Shown here: one piece after another, positions 23,112 through 33,468 of the stretch
How positions within the stretch are numbered: the stretch's first letter is position 1
Layout of the letters: every line of letters starts with the position of its first letter
Source of the DNA: Closterium sp. Naga37s-1
Lineage: Eukaryota > Streptophyta > Zygnematophyceae > Desmidiales > Closteriaceae
Direction of reading: 5' to 3'
DNA length: 64,000 nucleotides
NCBI GenBank assembly: GCA_947471745.1
Contig: CANJKZ010000723.1
Coordinates: forward strand, 7,818,501-7,882,500
Position numbers and translations under genes: made by a program
Notes under the pieces: generated by a model
What the model saw: only the letters and a program-made list of their open reading frames with translations
Databases searched by the model: none
What the model was told of the DNA's origin: nothing

Positions 23112-23439
23112 TGTTACGGGTGCAATGAATCGAAGTAGCGAGAATTGCACTAAGGTGTCAAACGAGTACAAAAATGTGAGCGAAGGCATGAGCGAACATT
23201 TATATGCGAAGCATGCAAACGGTAACGCGGTGCGTGCGAGCTAGCCAGTGCTATGCTGGCAGCGAGGCTCGGGCTAGTCCCGAAGCGTAGGCCGACACGG
23301 CCGGGCCAGCAGTGCGAAGTTTGGTGAAACAGTGCGCGCGAAGTCGGCGAAGTTCCGTTAGCAGTAACGGACGAACAACGGCTGTTGCTGTACGCGATGT
23401 AGTCGGGCTCCATAAGGAATGCCGAGAAAATTCCTTACA
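23112..23439 (-). repeat. Gypsy 5' LTR
   Basis: 328 bp, TG...CA, next to the target duplication CTTGG at 23440-23444. For this minus-strand element it is the promoter-bearing copy. Confidence 0.93.
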
Positions 23440-23444
23440 CTTGG

Positions 23445-24059
23445 TAAAACTAGCGAGAGGTTTCGGGTTTAGGGGAATTTTCAATGTGAGCCTGATACAA
23501 GGTTCTCTCGATACGGGTGTAGGAACACACTCATACTTTAATATAACCTAAGTAGACAGATATGCTGCTGGTGCTGCTGCGATACATGAAGTGAATGTAT
23601 GCACCACGCCCTAAGAGGCTCGAGCACAGTAACAACCTAGAGGTTATAATCCAGCGCTATCCTATCAACCGTAAACAGTCAACAGTAAGCATGCACTGCA
23701 AAACAAGCCTCCATCCATCCACCCTGTTCCTCTGAGCAAACGACCACAGAACAAATGCACAGGCCCACTCCAAACACCCTAACCCCAGCGCTGTGCCCTT
23801 GCCTCTCTCCTCCGCGCACTGCGCGGGGATCAGGGGGACAGGCTGCAGCCATGTGACCCCTGCCGCCTGCCCCCTGACCCCTGCCCCCTGACCCCTGCCC
23901 CCTGCCCCCTGCCCCCTGCCCCCTGACCCCTGACCCCTGCCCCCTGCCCCCTGCCCCCTGCCCCCTGACCCCTGCCCCCTGCCCCCTGCCCCCTGCCCCC
24001 TGCCCTGACCCCCTCCTCTCTCCCATGCTGCCTAAATAGGCCCCCCAACAACAGCCCCT
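23445..24059. repeat. Intergenic with CCCCTGC/CCCCTGA minisatellite
   Basis: No gene. About 20 units of a 7-bp repeat (CCCCTGC or CCCCTGA) fill 23866-24006. Just before it, CCGCGCACTGCGCGGGGATCA resembles the 3' end of the adjacent CCHC gene, so the region may be a degraded copy of that gene end. Confidence 0.7.
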
Positions 24060-25333
24060 CTATCGCCGGCCGCCGCCACCGCGCATGGCGCGGGGATCAG
24101 ACGGGCACGCCGCCGCCATGTGCCCCCTGCCGCCGCACACGTGGCACACCACCCCCACGGGACACTCCCTCGCGAAGTGCCCCGGCTGACGGCACGAGTG
24201 GCACAGCTCGCCACCCCCGCCGCCTCCTCCACGGTACGCCTGCTGAGAGATACGAGCACACGGACACGTGGGAATTGGGGAAATAATTTGATTGGGCGCC
24301 TCAGAACCCGCATAAGACTCCATCACAGTGCCCCGGCTGACGGCACGAGTGGCACAGCTCGCCACCCCCGCTGCCGCCTCCACGGTACGCCTGCGGAGAG
24401 AGGAGAGCACAGGGACACATGGAAATAATCACATTAGGCGCCTCAAAACCCGCCTGAGTCTCCCTCACAGTGCCCCGGTTGACGGTGCGAGTGGCACAGA
24501 TCGCCACCCCCACCGCCGCCTCCGAGGCAGCAACACAGAGGTTGGGAAAATATAAATTACGGTAGGCGCATCAGAATCCACCGGACACTTTTGAGTCAAG
24601 TCAAACAAAAAGTCCGCCGCCGCCTCCAGGGCGGGCACACAGAAACTGGAGGAATATAAAATAGGCGCATCAGAACCCACCGGACACTCCCTTGCGAAGT
24701 GCTGGTTTTTTAGAATTCTCAAAAACCGGCGGACACACAAGAATTGGGGGAATATTAACTAGGCGCCTGAGAACTCACCGGACACTCCCTTGCGAAGTGC
24801 CCCGGTTGCTGGCAAGAGTGGCACAATTCTCCACCCCGGCCGCCTCCTCCGCGGTACGCCTGCGGAGAGAGACGAGACGAGCACACAGGGCGGATACACA
24901 GGAATTGGGGGGGAATGCGTCAGGCGTTGTAAGCTGTTGATTTATGTGTGGTTGGGAGTGCGCCTATGCAGTAAACCCGCAAGAGGCTCCGTGCTTACTG
25001 TACCATGCGCACATAAAACAAAATTGCAGCTTTTATAAAGAAACAATACGAAAGCCCAACAAAAATGGTACGCCCACAATATTCCGCCAGAAAAAACCTT
25101 CATCAGCACCAACCTAAACACTCAATCAACCCACTCCCAAAGCATCCCACCGCATCCAACCAAGTCACCCGCCCTGCAACCACTCTAGACCCATAAATTT
25201 CAAGCATCACTTACCACCACACCACCAGCGTTGGGGCAGTTACGTGCAATATGCCCTGGAAGTCCGCACGCGTGGCAGGTGGCCCCTCCCCCGCCCCCAT
25301 AACCACCGCCGCCAAACCCGTCGCCACCAAACC

Positions 25334-25365
<32 letters not shown>

Positions 25366-27685
25366 GCCCCGGAGGGGCAGTTGCGGGCAAAGTGGCCCGC
25401 GACGCCGCAGACGTTGCAAACGGGCGCGTTGGGGCACTCGCGCGCCTTGTGGCCTGTCTGACGGCAGTTGTTGCACGCCATCTCGTTGCCACACTCCGCT
25501 GACGAGTGGCCCGGCTTGAAGCAGTTGCTGCACAACTGAAATAGCAGGTGGGGGGGACAGAGAGAGAGGGAGGAGGGTTGGAGGGGAAGGGAGGAAGGGG
25601 AGGGGAGTGATGGGAGAGGCACACAGAAAAGCGCGGGGAGAAGCGAGGGAGGAGGAGAGGACTGGGGAGGCAACGGTAAGACACAGCGCAATAAACGGAA
25701 AGAGACAACGGGATAAACAACGGAAGAGTGGCAGAACGGCGCAAGCTTCCCGGCGGTTGAGGCGCCTTGAAAGGTGTAAAGCGGCGCAACGTGCCCTGAG
25801 ACTCAACTCACCTGCGACTTGGGGACGGCGCCGACAGTGCAGCCGACGGCGATGTGGCCGGGCTTGCCGCAGTTGCGGCAGACGGCCTCGTTGGTGCAGT
25901 CCGCTGCGATGTGCCCCGGCTGCTTGCAGTTGCGACACACCACCTCCGACGTGCACGCCGACGCGATGTGGCTGCGGGGGGGGAGGGGGGGGGGGGGTGG
26001 GGGGGGGGGGAAGGAAGCGGAGGAAGAAAGGAAGTGAGGGGGGGAGGGGGGAGGGGAGGAGGGGAAACAAGGGAATTCGGGGAGGAGGGGAAGGATGGGG
26101 AAAGGGGGGATGGGGAGGAGGGGTGGGAGGGAGGTGTGGGGGGACGTCAGAGACGAATATACGAAGAACGATGACACTCGAATCATGAGACGATGGAAGA
26201 GAAAGCGCTGAAGAATGAATAGAGCAAGCAGCATAGGAAACCACAATGACAAGCCCGGAACGAGAAAACTGGAGAAAAACGAACGGGCGTGGAGAGGAAT
26301 GAATGCCGGGAGAAAAATAAAAAATAAAATCAGAAGCGGCGGGAAACAAACAAGAAAGGAATAAACGGTTGCTGCACCACAAGGAAGGGCACGCACCCTG
26401 GAGCGCCGCAGTTGTTGCAGACGGCGAGGTTGGTGCACTCGCGTGCGATGTGGCCGGGCATCTTGCAGTTGTTGCAGATGATCGTAGAGCTGCTTAGTGT
26501 GCGCCCGCAACGATGATGATGACGATGCGCGCGAACGAGACGGGAGGAGCCGAGGCGCGGCGAGATGGACCGAAACGAACCGAGACGAGCCGAGACGAGC
26601 CACGGGCAGACGGAGCATATCGAAAAGGCGGGTCGAGGGGAAACAAAGAGAGGGAAAAGGGGGGAGAAAGGGAGGAGAGGCAAGAGCGAGGCCAACCACG
26701 ACAACACCATTCTCCCTCCAACCACCACCCCACGCACACCCGAAACGCGCACCACCACCACCACCACCACCATCAACCCCCCCTCCCATCACCACCGCCA
26801 CCACCATCACCACCATCCTTTCGCCCACCACACACTCCTCGACTTCCACCTCACACCGCACCCACCACCACCACCACCATCACCACCACCACCGCCACCG
26901 TCACCGCCACCACCACCCCATCTCACCTCCTTCCCTCTCTCCTTCGACCACCGACTCCTCATCCTCCATCCGCCATCATCCATCCGCCGCCATCCAACCG
27001 CCACCATCCATCCGCCGCCCTCAACCACATCAACACGCGCACGAAACAACACGAGGAGGGCAAAGGTGAGCGGCAGCACGCGGCAGCACACAGCAGCACA
27101 GCAGCATCCACCAGAAGAACACACCGAAACACAACGAACGCGGAGCGACGCGATAGGAGCTGCATCGCTGATATCTGATTCTTGGAGATCTGGCGTTCTA
27201 AACGCATGGACTCAGACTGTCGGCTTCTGATGATTTCACCACCTGAGGAGCGGAGTAACCATCGAGAAAGCTAAAGAGGCTGTATGAGTCCGCCGCATGT
27301 CTCAGGCTTCCAAGGCCGCGTAAAAACGAATAAAATCCAAATCCGCTGTCCGTGACCAACGAGGTCGCACGCGCAGATGCAGCGCCGTTGGCGCATCAGA
27401 TCTGGTTCACGCCAGTGCCTATGCCAAGTTTCAGTTGCCTCCAAAATTCCTATTAACACGCCTTGACATGGCGTTAGACAAGCCCTTAGTCGGGCGAGCC
27501 ACTGCACCTCATCCCCAAGAGTATATCCCCGTCTCCCACCTGCCCCTCCGGGTTCCGAAATCTCCGCGCGAGTACGGCGACGGACGCCGGTTTACACGAC
27601 GCGCGTTAAGTCCGCCTCCGGGAGACCTCCGCGACGACATCGCAAGCTCCTCCAGGCTCATGTTCAGCTTCGCCTCCGTGTCCAT
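24060..27685 (-). CDS. CCHC zinc-knuckle RNA/DNA-binding protein (GIS2/CNBP type)
   Basis: Spliced gene on the minus strand. Exons in transcript order: 27685-27540, 26489-26397, 25971-25812, 25535-25215 and 24239-24060. All phases agree and the product is about 299 residues. It has ten CCHC knuckles of the C-x2-C-x4-H-x4-C form, the first [14 protein letters not shown] and the last [15 protein letters not shown] Gly-rich stretch of about 30 residues follows knuckle 7. The family binds single-stranded nucleic acid and acts in translation or mRNA control. Residues 7-13 (LNMSLEEL region) resemble the UAP56-binding motif of ALY-type mRNA export adaptors, which is unexpected here. The last exon has NAGNAG acceptors, so one Gln may be optional. 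Intron 4 holds several partial copies of the last exon. Confidence 0.85.
24296..24870 (-). repeat. Array of partial copies of the last CCHC-gene exon
   Basis: Copies of parts of the exon at 24060-24239 lie at about 24333-24402, 24471-24530, 24571-24640, 24673-24700 and 24776-24868. The furthest one still reads as a clean exon ([20 protein letters not shown]...) with an acceptor and a GTGAGT donor, so it might be spliced. Between copies lie AGGCGCCT or AGGCGCAT motifs (24295, 24437, 24565, 24664, 24762) and a GAATTC palindrome (24704-24727). Confidence 0.85.
24704..24727. repeat. GAATTC-centred palindrome
   Basis: 24 bp, arm GGTTTTTTAGAA, with one mismatched pair. It directly joins two fragments of the duplicated CCHC-gene exon. 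Confidence 0.9.
24880..25214. other. Remainder of CCHC-gene intron 4
   Basis: Intronic, AT-richer than the exons. A GTAAGT donor lies at 25214-25209. Nothing else is recognisable. Confidence 0.6.
25974..26340. repeat. G-rich tract in CCHC-gene intron 2
   Basis: Plus-strand G runs (pyrimidine tract on the coding strand) occupy 25974-26145 upstream of the exon 3 acceptor. The rest of the intron to 26396 shows no feature. Confidence 0.7.
26700..26930. repeat. CAC/CCA-rich tract in CCHC-gene intron 1
   Basis: Imperfect CAC/CAT trinucleotides in the 1,050-bp first intron (26490-27539). Open frames across it (poly-His or poly-Pro) are artefacts. Confidence 0.75.
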
Positions 27686-28785
27686 CACTCCACGATGACG
27701 CAACAATTACGCGACGAATACGCGACGATTACGCAAGCAGGATGGCCCGAAGAATGACCGAGTGCCGAGAAGCCTGACGAAATCTGAGGTGGCTTGGAAA
27801 AGTTGAGGTTACTGATCTGTGTGGCTGGCTGATGGTGATGAAGTGACGTTCAGATCTGCAAGAAGACGGAACCGGAATTGCAGATCTGGTGATAGGGTAT
27901 GAAACCAACTGCCCAGGTACGGTAAGGGTAGAGGGGGAACGGCACAGGACGGTATGGAACATCGAGGTAGTGGGAAAACACAGGTAAGGTGGGGAGGTCG
28001 GGGGAAAAAGAGGTCTGGGTTGGCTTGGTTTTGGGAGAGCGATTTACGGTTGTGGTTCTGTGAACTGCCTTGGTGACGGTTTTTGTGGGTGTCGAGTAAT
28101 CGTAGCCGTTCAATGACGTTCGATATGAGGTTCGGCTTTACTTCCTCGGCGGTGGTGCACGTTAGTGTGCAGGGGTTTTACCGAGATATCTACAACGAAA
28201 AGAACCACATCAAAGTGAAACGTAAGTGGAAGACAACGCAAAAGTCTTGTGTTCAGCTTTCCATATTACCTCCCTTCGTTTCTTTCATGAAGTGTAAGGT
28301 ACAAAGCAATGTATTAGAAGCATTTGTAAGGCAGCACTGGGTGTTCTGCCACGCGTCAGCTTCTCCAGCCAATCCGGCTAAAATGTGCCATGCATGTGAC
28401 TTGCAATGTGCGTCTCGAAAACACCACATTTGCCATTCCAACCAGCCCAACCCCCCTCTTCCACCAGCCTTGTCAAACGGGGAGCCCTGTTCTTTCGACT
28501 CGTCATCTCAACTCGATGTCCACGAGAAAGTTGAGAAACCTCGACTTTCCGAGGATACAACAGCCTCGATCGTAACGCGGCACCTCAACTAAGATCGGAT
28601 CACTTCTCGACGCCGTATAGGCCGCTATCGTGGAAGAGGATTCTTTCCGCGACAATATATAGCGTCGCTCATCCGGTTTTACCTCCCCAACGTTCGTGCG
28701 ATCTTCTTCTGCGCAATTCCGCGCTCCGGAAGCATTGTCAGCTGCTGAAGTGGTAAGACATCGCATTCGCGCCTGAACCTGTGTA
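27686..28785. other. Shared upstream region of divergent CCHC and LEA-like genes
   Basis: 1.1 kb between head-to-head genes. Tandem TACGCGACGA(A/T) units at 27707-27735 lie just upstream of the CCHC-gene start. A 169-codon plus-strand frame at 28083-28592 has no recognisable domain and I do not call it. Confidence 0.6.
28656..28662 (+). promoter_or_regulatory. TATA box candidate of LEA-like gene
   Basis: TATATAG lies 124 bp before the ATG of the LEA-like gene. Confidence 0.5.
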
Positions 28786-30090
28786 ATGGCATCCATTACT
28801 GCGCTCCTGACTCCTGGAATTGCAACGCTTCGCTTCTCTCCGTCACCCAGCGTCCCCGCACTGCGTTCTAGCAGCAGTGAAACTCGTGCAGCGTTTCTCG
28901 CGTCGACTGCTGGTCCACGACGCGTCGTCTCCGGCATTTCACGGCAATCCACCTCCTTCGCTTCGGCTTCGGCGATCCACGCTGCTTCTGTCTCATTGAA
29001 TGGCGTCCGCTGCAGCATGGATCGCGATGGCGCTGCCTGCCGTGCATCTCACACAATTGTTACCGATGCTGGATTTACTGAGACGAGTGACGCGGAGTCT
29101 CGAGCCCCAGTCGTGACGGTCGCGACATTTTTGGCTGCCGCGAGTGTGGTTGCGATGTTCGTCATTGTCGCCGCTTGCACTCCCCTCGCTGCATGCGCCA
29201 CAGAGTCGCCGGGAGTGGAATACGAGCAGCTTCCTTCCAACCCTGCCGCCAGGGCTTTGAACGAACTTTCCGATTATGCCCAGAGCGCCGGGCAGAAGGT
29301 CAAGGAACGGGCGGAGGAAACAGGACAGACAATGGAGAGTCAAGCGAAGAAAGCAGGAGAGGTCCTGTCTGAAAGGGTGGAAGAGACGCGCAAGGGGGTC
29401 GCGGATCAGGCCAAAGAAACGGTCAAGGCAGCAGGCGAACAGGCGGAGGAGTTGCGGGGAGCGACAGGCAGGCGCGCGGAGGAATTGAAAGAGGCTGCTG
29501 GAAGGCGCGCGGAGGAACTCGGGGAGACTGCAGGCCAGCGCGCGGAGGAATTGCGCGAGGCGGCTGGCAGGCGCGGGGAGGAGCTCGGGGGGGCGATTAC
29601 GGAGCAGGCAGAAGGGGCCGTGGAGAAAACGCGGCAAGGCCTCGGCGCAGCGGAAAAGAAGGCGGAGGAAATTCTCGAGGAGGCGCGCGGGAGGGTGGAA
29701 GGGCAGGCGCGAAAAGGGGTTTCCGCCGCGCAGGAGAACGCGGATTCAGCTGCTGGATATGTGAAGGAAGGGATTGAGCAGGTGAAGGAGGAGGCGCCGG
29801 AGAGGGCGAGGGGGGTGCAGAAGGCGAGGCAGGAGGCTGGAAAGACAGCGGAGAGGGTCAAAGGGAGAGTGGAGGAGGGGGTAGAGGGAGCGATGGGGAG
29901 AGCTGAGAGGGGCGTGGATGAGGCGCGGAAGGGGATGGTGGAATCTGCGGAGCGTGCAGGGCAGAGGGTGAGGGAGGGCGGAGAGAGGGTGAAGGAGAGT
30001 GGGGAGAGGGTGAAGGAGAGTGGAGAGGCGGCAGGGCGTGGGATTCTGGATTCTCTCAAAGAAGGACTGCAGAATCTGAGAGGTGGCTGA
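28786..30090 (+). CDS. LEA-like / apolipoprotein-like repeat protein with plastid-type leader
   Basis: 434 residues, single exon. Residues 1-100 are rich in Ser, Ala and Arg with few acids, like a transit peptide. A hydrophobic stretch follows (VATFLAAASVVAMFVIVAAC) that ends in LAACA, like a thylakoid-lumen signal; it could instead be a membrane anchor. From residue 145 the protein is highly charged and helical, with 11-residue periodicity (AGRRAEELKEA and relatives) as in group 3 LEA or apolipoprotein proteins. Such proteins bind membranes or protect proteins during drying, freezing or salt stress. The tail repeats GERVKESGERVKESGE. The function is inferred from composition and periodicity only. 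Confidence 0.75.
   Translation: MASITALLTPGIATLRFSPSPSVPALRSSSSETRAAFLASTAGPRRVVSGISRQSTSFASASAIHAASVSLNGVRCSMDRDGAACRASHTIVTDAGFTETSDAESRAPVVTVATFLAAASVVAMFVIVAACTPLAACATESPGVEYEQLPSNPAARALNELSDYAQSAGQKVKERAEETGQTMESQAKKAGEVLSERVEETRKGVADQAKETVKAAGEQAEELRGATGRRAEELKEAAGRRAEELGETAGQRAEELREAAGRRGEELGGAITEQAEGAVEKTRQGLGAAEKKAEEILEEARGRVEGQARKGVSAAQENADSAAGYVKEGIEQVKEEAPERARGVQKARQEAGKTAERVKGRVEEGVEGAMGRAERGVDEARKGMVESAERAGQRVREGGERVKESGERVKESGEAAGRGILDSLKEGLQNLRGG
29464..29595 (+). repeat. Four 33-bp coding repeats
   Basis: Four consecutive 33-bp units encode the 11-mers TGRRAEELKEA, AGRRAEELGET, AGQRAEELREA and AGRRGEELGGA within the LEA-like protein. Confidence 0.9.
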
Positions 30091-30513
30091 TAAGAGTAAG
30101 GGATGAGATTACCGATGTAGGGGATGTGGTTGGTTTTGTCTGTTATTCTAGCCTGAAGTTGCTTGATGGTGCTTGATGGGATAGTGTGAGTGTGTTCGTT
30201 GTGAAATCGCTCTATGGGAAGACCATTTCCGGCTCTTTACAGTAGATGCCTGTTCTTGGAAACAGACTCTTGAGCGGAAGGTGCACATGCATGTAGCAAC
30301 ATGATATCATTTTGGGGAATGGTGTGGATCCCTTACTGCTGGAATGCGGCAATATATAAGCAGAAGCTGGGTGGTTTTCCTGCAGCAGGTTGAACGTGCA
30401 AACAGAAATCCTCGGTTGCATCTCGACACTGGAAAGTCAACCTCAGGGAAAAGTCACCCTCGATACTGAATTAACACAACCAACTTACATGACAAACAGT
30501 AAAAGCGCTTCTA
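30091..30513. other. Intergenic between convergent genes
   Basis: 3' flanks of the LEA-like gene (+) and the hypothetical gene at 30514 (-). Nothing else recognised. Confidence 0.6.
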
Positions 30514-31167
30514 TTACAGAACGGCAGTCACATTTACTGCCAACGCCTGCTTCAACTCCACCTCCTCAACACTAACCACAAGATCGAATTTGCTGGAATT
30601 ACGTAACAATCCAGCACTGGTCAAGATCACGAGTGGGAAGGCCAAAGGACAAGGATTCACCGGAAACGTAATACGGTAGTCGCAGATCCACATTTGCTTT
30701 TTCGTTGCGTAGTATCCCAGTCTAAATTTGCAGGGAATCTGGAGCACTTGACGGCTGCCCTTGAAGTATCTGGGATAGGCTGGCAAGCTGTCGATTGAGT
30801 TGTTTTTAGTGGTAACAACGACGTGTAAGGAGGAAGTTTGGACCGTATCCGTTCTGCAAGTGGAGACCGAGGAATGGGGAAAGGGAGCGGGGTTGGAGGG
30901 AGTAAGGCAACCATGCATAAGACCAGTAGACGAAAAATATATACCAAATATATCGACAAATAAAGCTTTCGCTGCATCTAATGCGGAGCCTTCTGCAGTT
31001 TCAAACGTGACAGCATAAGAGTCTACCGTAGTAGACCTAATAAACCGAACAATCAATCGACGTTTTGAAACTCTTTCAACAATCAACGCGATGTGGCACT
31101 TACACGTTCACACTCAGCATGGAGTAGGCACTAATAGCCCTCGAGGAAGAATTGGAGGATATTTGAT
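30514..31167 (-). CDS. Possible small spliced gene, function unknown
   Basis: Three minus-strand pieces look like exons. 31167-31104 follows an acceptor (CGCACAG) and ends at a GTAAGT donor. 31036 to about 30940 follows TTATTAG and continues the frame in phase (VNV then STTVDSYAVTFETAEG). 30853-30514 follows CTTGCAG and ends in a stop, with a protein-like stretch (FKGSRQVLQIPCKFRLGYYA). The donor of the middle exon and the first exon are not resolved, and no family is recognised. It could be a fragment. Confidence 0.35.
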
Positions 31168-32116
31168 CTGTGCGAGAAGGGCAACCACAAAACGTGACAT
31201 GATGTCGGCAGGAGAGAATACGCCACATGTTAGTATACGCGAATAGGAACGGATAACCAGCCAAGTGGCGACAGACGCATGAGTGAAGAAGAAAAGGAAG
31301 CCTGAGGCGGTGCAGGGAGAAGCATGACGGGGAGAAGAGAAAGGAAGCACGAGACGGCGCAACGAGGAGCATGAGAGGAGGAAAAGCGAAATAAACATTA
31401 CATAATCCAACGATCGGACATCATCATGATGATCATCGCGTTGCTGCTAAAAAGAGGCAAACAGAGAGTCCAAACAAAGACGGCAAGCCGACAACATCGC
31501 CAATTTGGGGGGTGTGGGAAACTTGTTGGGAACGAGTTGTTGCCGAGTGGTTTTCGACTCCTGGCGTTTTCCCGCGAATTGCGATTGGTTTCCGATACAT
31601 CTGTAGAGATCGACTGGTGCAGAGAATTTCTCCCAAGCCCTCCGAGTTGGTTCGGGAAATTTGAGCGAACACGCACAGGACACCTGGCGCGTGACGATTT
31701 GTTGCAACTTTGTTTCTATTGGCTGCCGGGCCGTCCAAATACATTCCGACGCGCACTCGTTTAGAAGAGGAAACTCGTTATCAGTCTTTCGGACTCGTTC
31801 ATTTAATCCTACATTTTTTTCCCGTTATTTAAAACGTGATACTAAGGAGGGATGAACACAGCAAGTTTCGAAATCATTAATATCAATAGATACAGTAAAG
31901 ATACAGTACACTAGCAAAATAAAGAGATAGTGACTATACATTTACCGAAATTTTTAGAAATTCAGTACAGCCTACAATGCTACATTATAACAAATAGAGA
32001 AGACGATACACTAAAAAGGTCAAAAGCTTACATAGATACAAATCCAAGAACTACCATTAGCTACAAACTCATCTACACCTACAAAAACAGCCCTAAGCTA
32101 CCACAGGTACTACAGG
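31168..32116. other. Intergenic
   Basis: Several overlapping short frames, none with domains. From about 31850 it becomes AT-rich and may contain the left end of the Plavaka-type transposon, but I cannot identify terminal inverted repeats. Confidence 0.5.
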
Positions 32117-33128
32117 TCACCCGTAAAGCTCCTCCTGCTCTTCATTCTCATCATAAACCCGCTCCTGCGAGCCTGGCTCGCTCACTAGCTCATCCAGACC
32201 AAGGTCACCATGCTCGTCTGCAACCAGCTCCTCCTCTGGAATCTCCTTCCAACCAACGATGCAGACCTTGCCGATCCCAAGGCAGTCGTCCGTGCGAGTG
32301 ACGTCACTGCTGTTGATCCAGCGCTGTACAACCCGCGCCTGCCTGGCAAGAGCACCAGGATCCCCCGACCGATCCAACTGAGCCTTCGTGGCGCCGGGAT
32401 GGCGGAACTTGAACCTCACATGCACGAAGAAGAAAAGCAATCAACACTTGTTAAATTGCACAATGTGAAAGGCAAATAAAGTGCTCATGTTAAACTTACC
32501 GCTGCAAGGATGACAAGCAGCTGAACAGGAAATAAACCAATTGGCAAGGCGCCACTCGAATCCCACAGAGAAGCACACTTAACGAAGGCAGGGCTGGAAA
32601 ACGGACTGCCTCTCCTGTTGACGTGCCAGGGAATCCCCAAGAACTCTGCAACGGACCAAAACATACGTCAAAACATGCCACGTTAATCTCGAAACCCAAT
32701 TAATGCAACCGATAAAAAAAACCTCAATGACTTAATGTCGGCGAAACGCTCAACGTAGTCAGCACATTTCGTGAGTAAGTCCTCAGGCACCTGCAGGGTT
32801 AGCTCTCCCTTGAAGTTCCGCTTCCTCTCCATAAAAACGCATGGTTCTAGGCTCAGAGCATAAAGGCGACAGAATCGGTAGATTTTACCGATCCGGTCGT
32901 TGAAGCGCACACACGCGTGCTTCAAAATGCCATTGACCTTCAGCAAGGCAGCGAGCTTCAAGCCTTGAGGGGAGTCAACGATGTAACCAGCTTTCTCTGC
33001 ACAAAACACGAATGACGACGAGTAAGTAAAAACAATGAAGAACGAACGCGACAGTTTCTGACCGTCACTTACTGATTAAAGCTGCGAGCATCGCATCAGG
33101 ATCGGGTGACAGGTTGAGAGTATCCGGC

Positions 33129-33257
33129 TGATAAGAAACAAGGAATGGATGAACTATGAATGAATTGGGTACAAGTACTAACCCTAATTGGGTTGTACCC
33201 CTTATGGGCTACCCCACTATAGCCTACACAATATGCATGAGCTATAATATTCTGACA
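33129..33257 (-). repeat. Copia 1 3' LTR
   Basis: 129 bp, TGATAAGAAAC to TTCTGACA. On the minus strand the purine run of CTATGGGGGTG adjoins it and serves as the polypurine tract. Confidence 0.93.
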
Positions 33258-33468
33258 CACCCCCATAGGCAAAGTGGGGGAGAACAAGGGGTCACAAGAC
33301 CAGTCAAGCAAAGTAAAGCAAAGCAAGCTCAGGGTGGATCACAAAGTCACCACACATTCCGAGCACAAGTTCAAGGCCACAAGGCCAGTTCACATGCAGG
33401 AGTACATATATATATAAAGGGTAGACAAGCAAGAGCAGGTATATATATATGTGACAGCACAAGCAAGG

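Larger units (their letters stand above)
17492..23439 (-). mobile_element. Ty3/gypsy chromovirus, full length
   Basis: A complete LTR retrotransposon on the minus strand, 5.95 kb. LTRs start TG and end CA and are bounded by the 5-bp target duplication CTTGG (17487-17491 and 23440-23444). Gag and pol are both open. The primer-binding site and polypurine tract are in the expected places. The two LTRs differ at about ten positions including indels (about 97% identical), so the insertion is fairly young. A 420-bp MITE is nested near the end of pol. Confidence 0.95.

Noticed and set aside
23862..24010. CRISPR-like regular repeat
   Set aside because: The units are 7 bp and contiguous, with no spacers; a minisatellite in a eukaryote.
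25607..26188. Arg/Gly-rich plus-strand frame of 193 codons
   Set aside because: Antisense shadow of the CCHC gene exons and a G-rich intron.
26494..27230. Plus-strand His/Pro-rich frames of about 220 codons
   Set aside because: They lie in intron 1 of the CCHC gene, over a CAC-rich tract.
28083..28592. 169-codon plus-strand frame before the LEA-like gene
   Set aside because: No domain, no repeat of protein character, and it overlaps the likely promoter.
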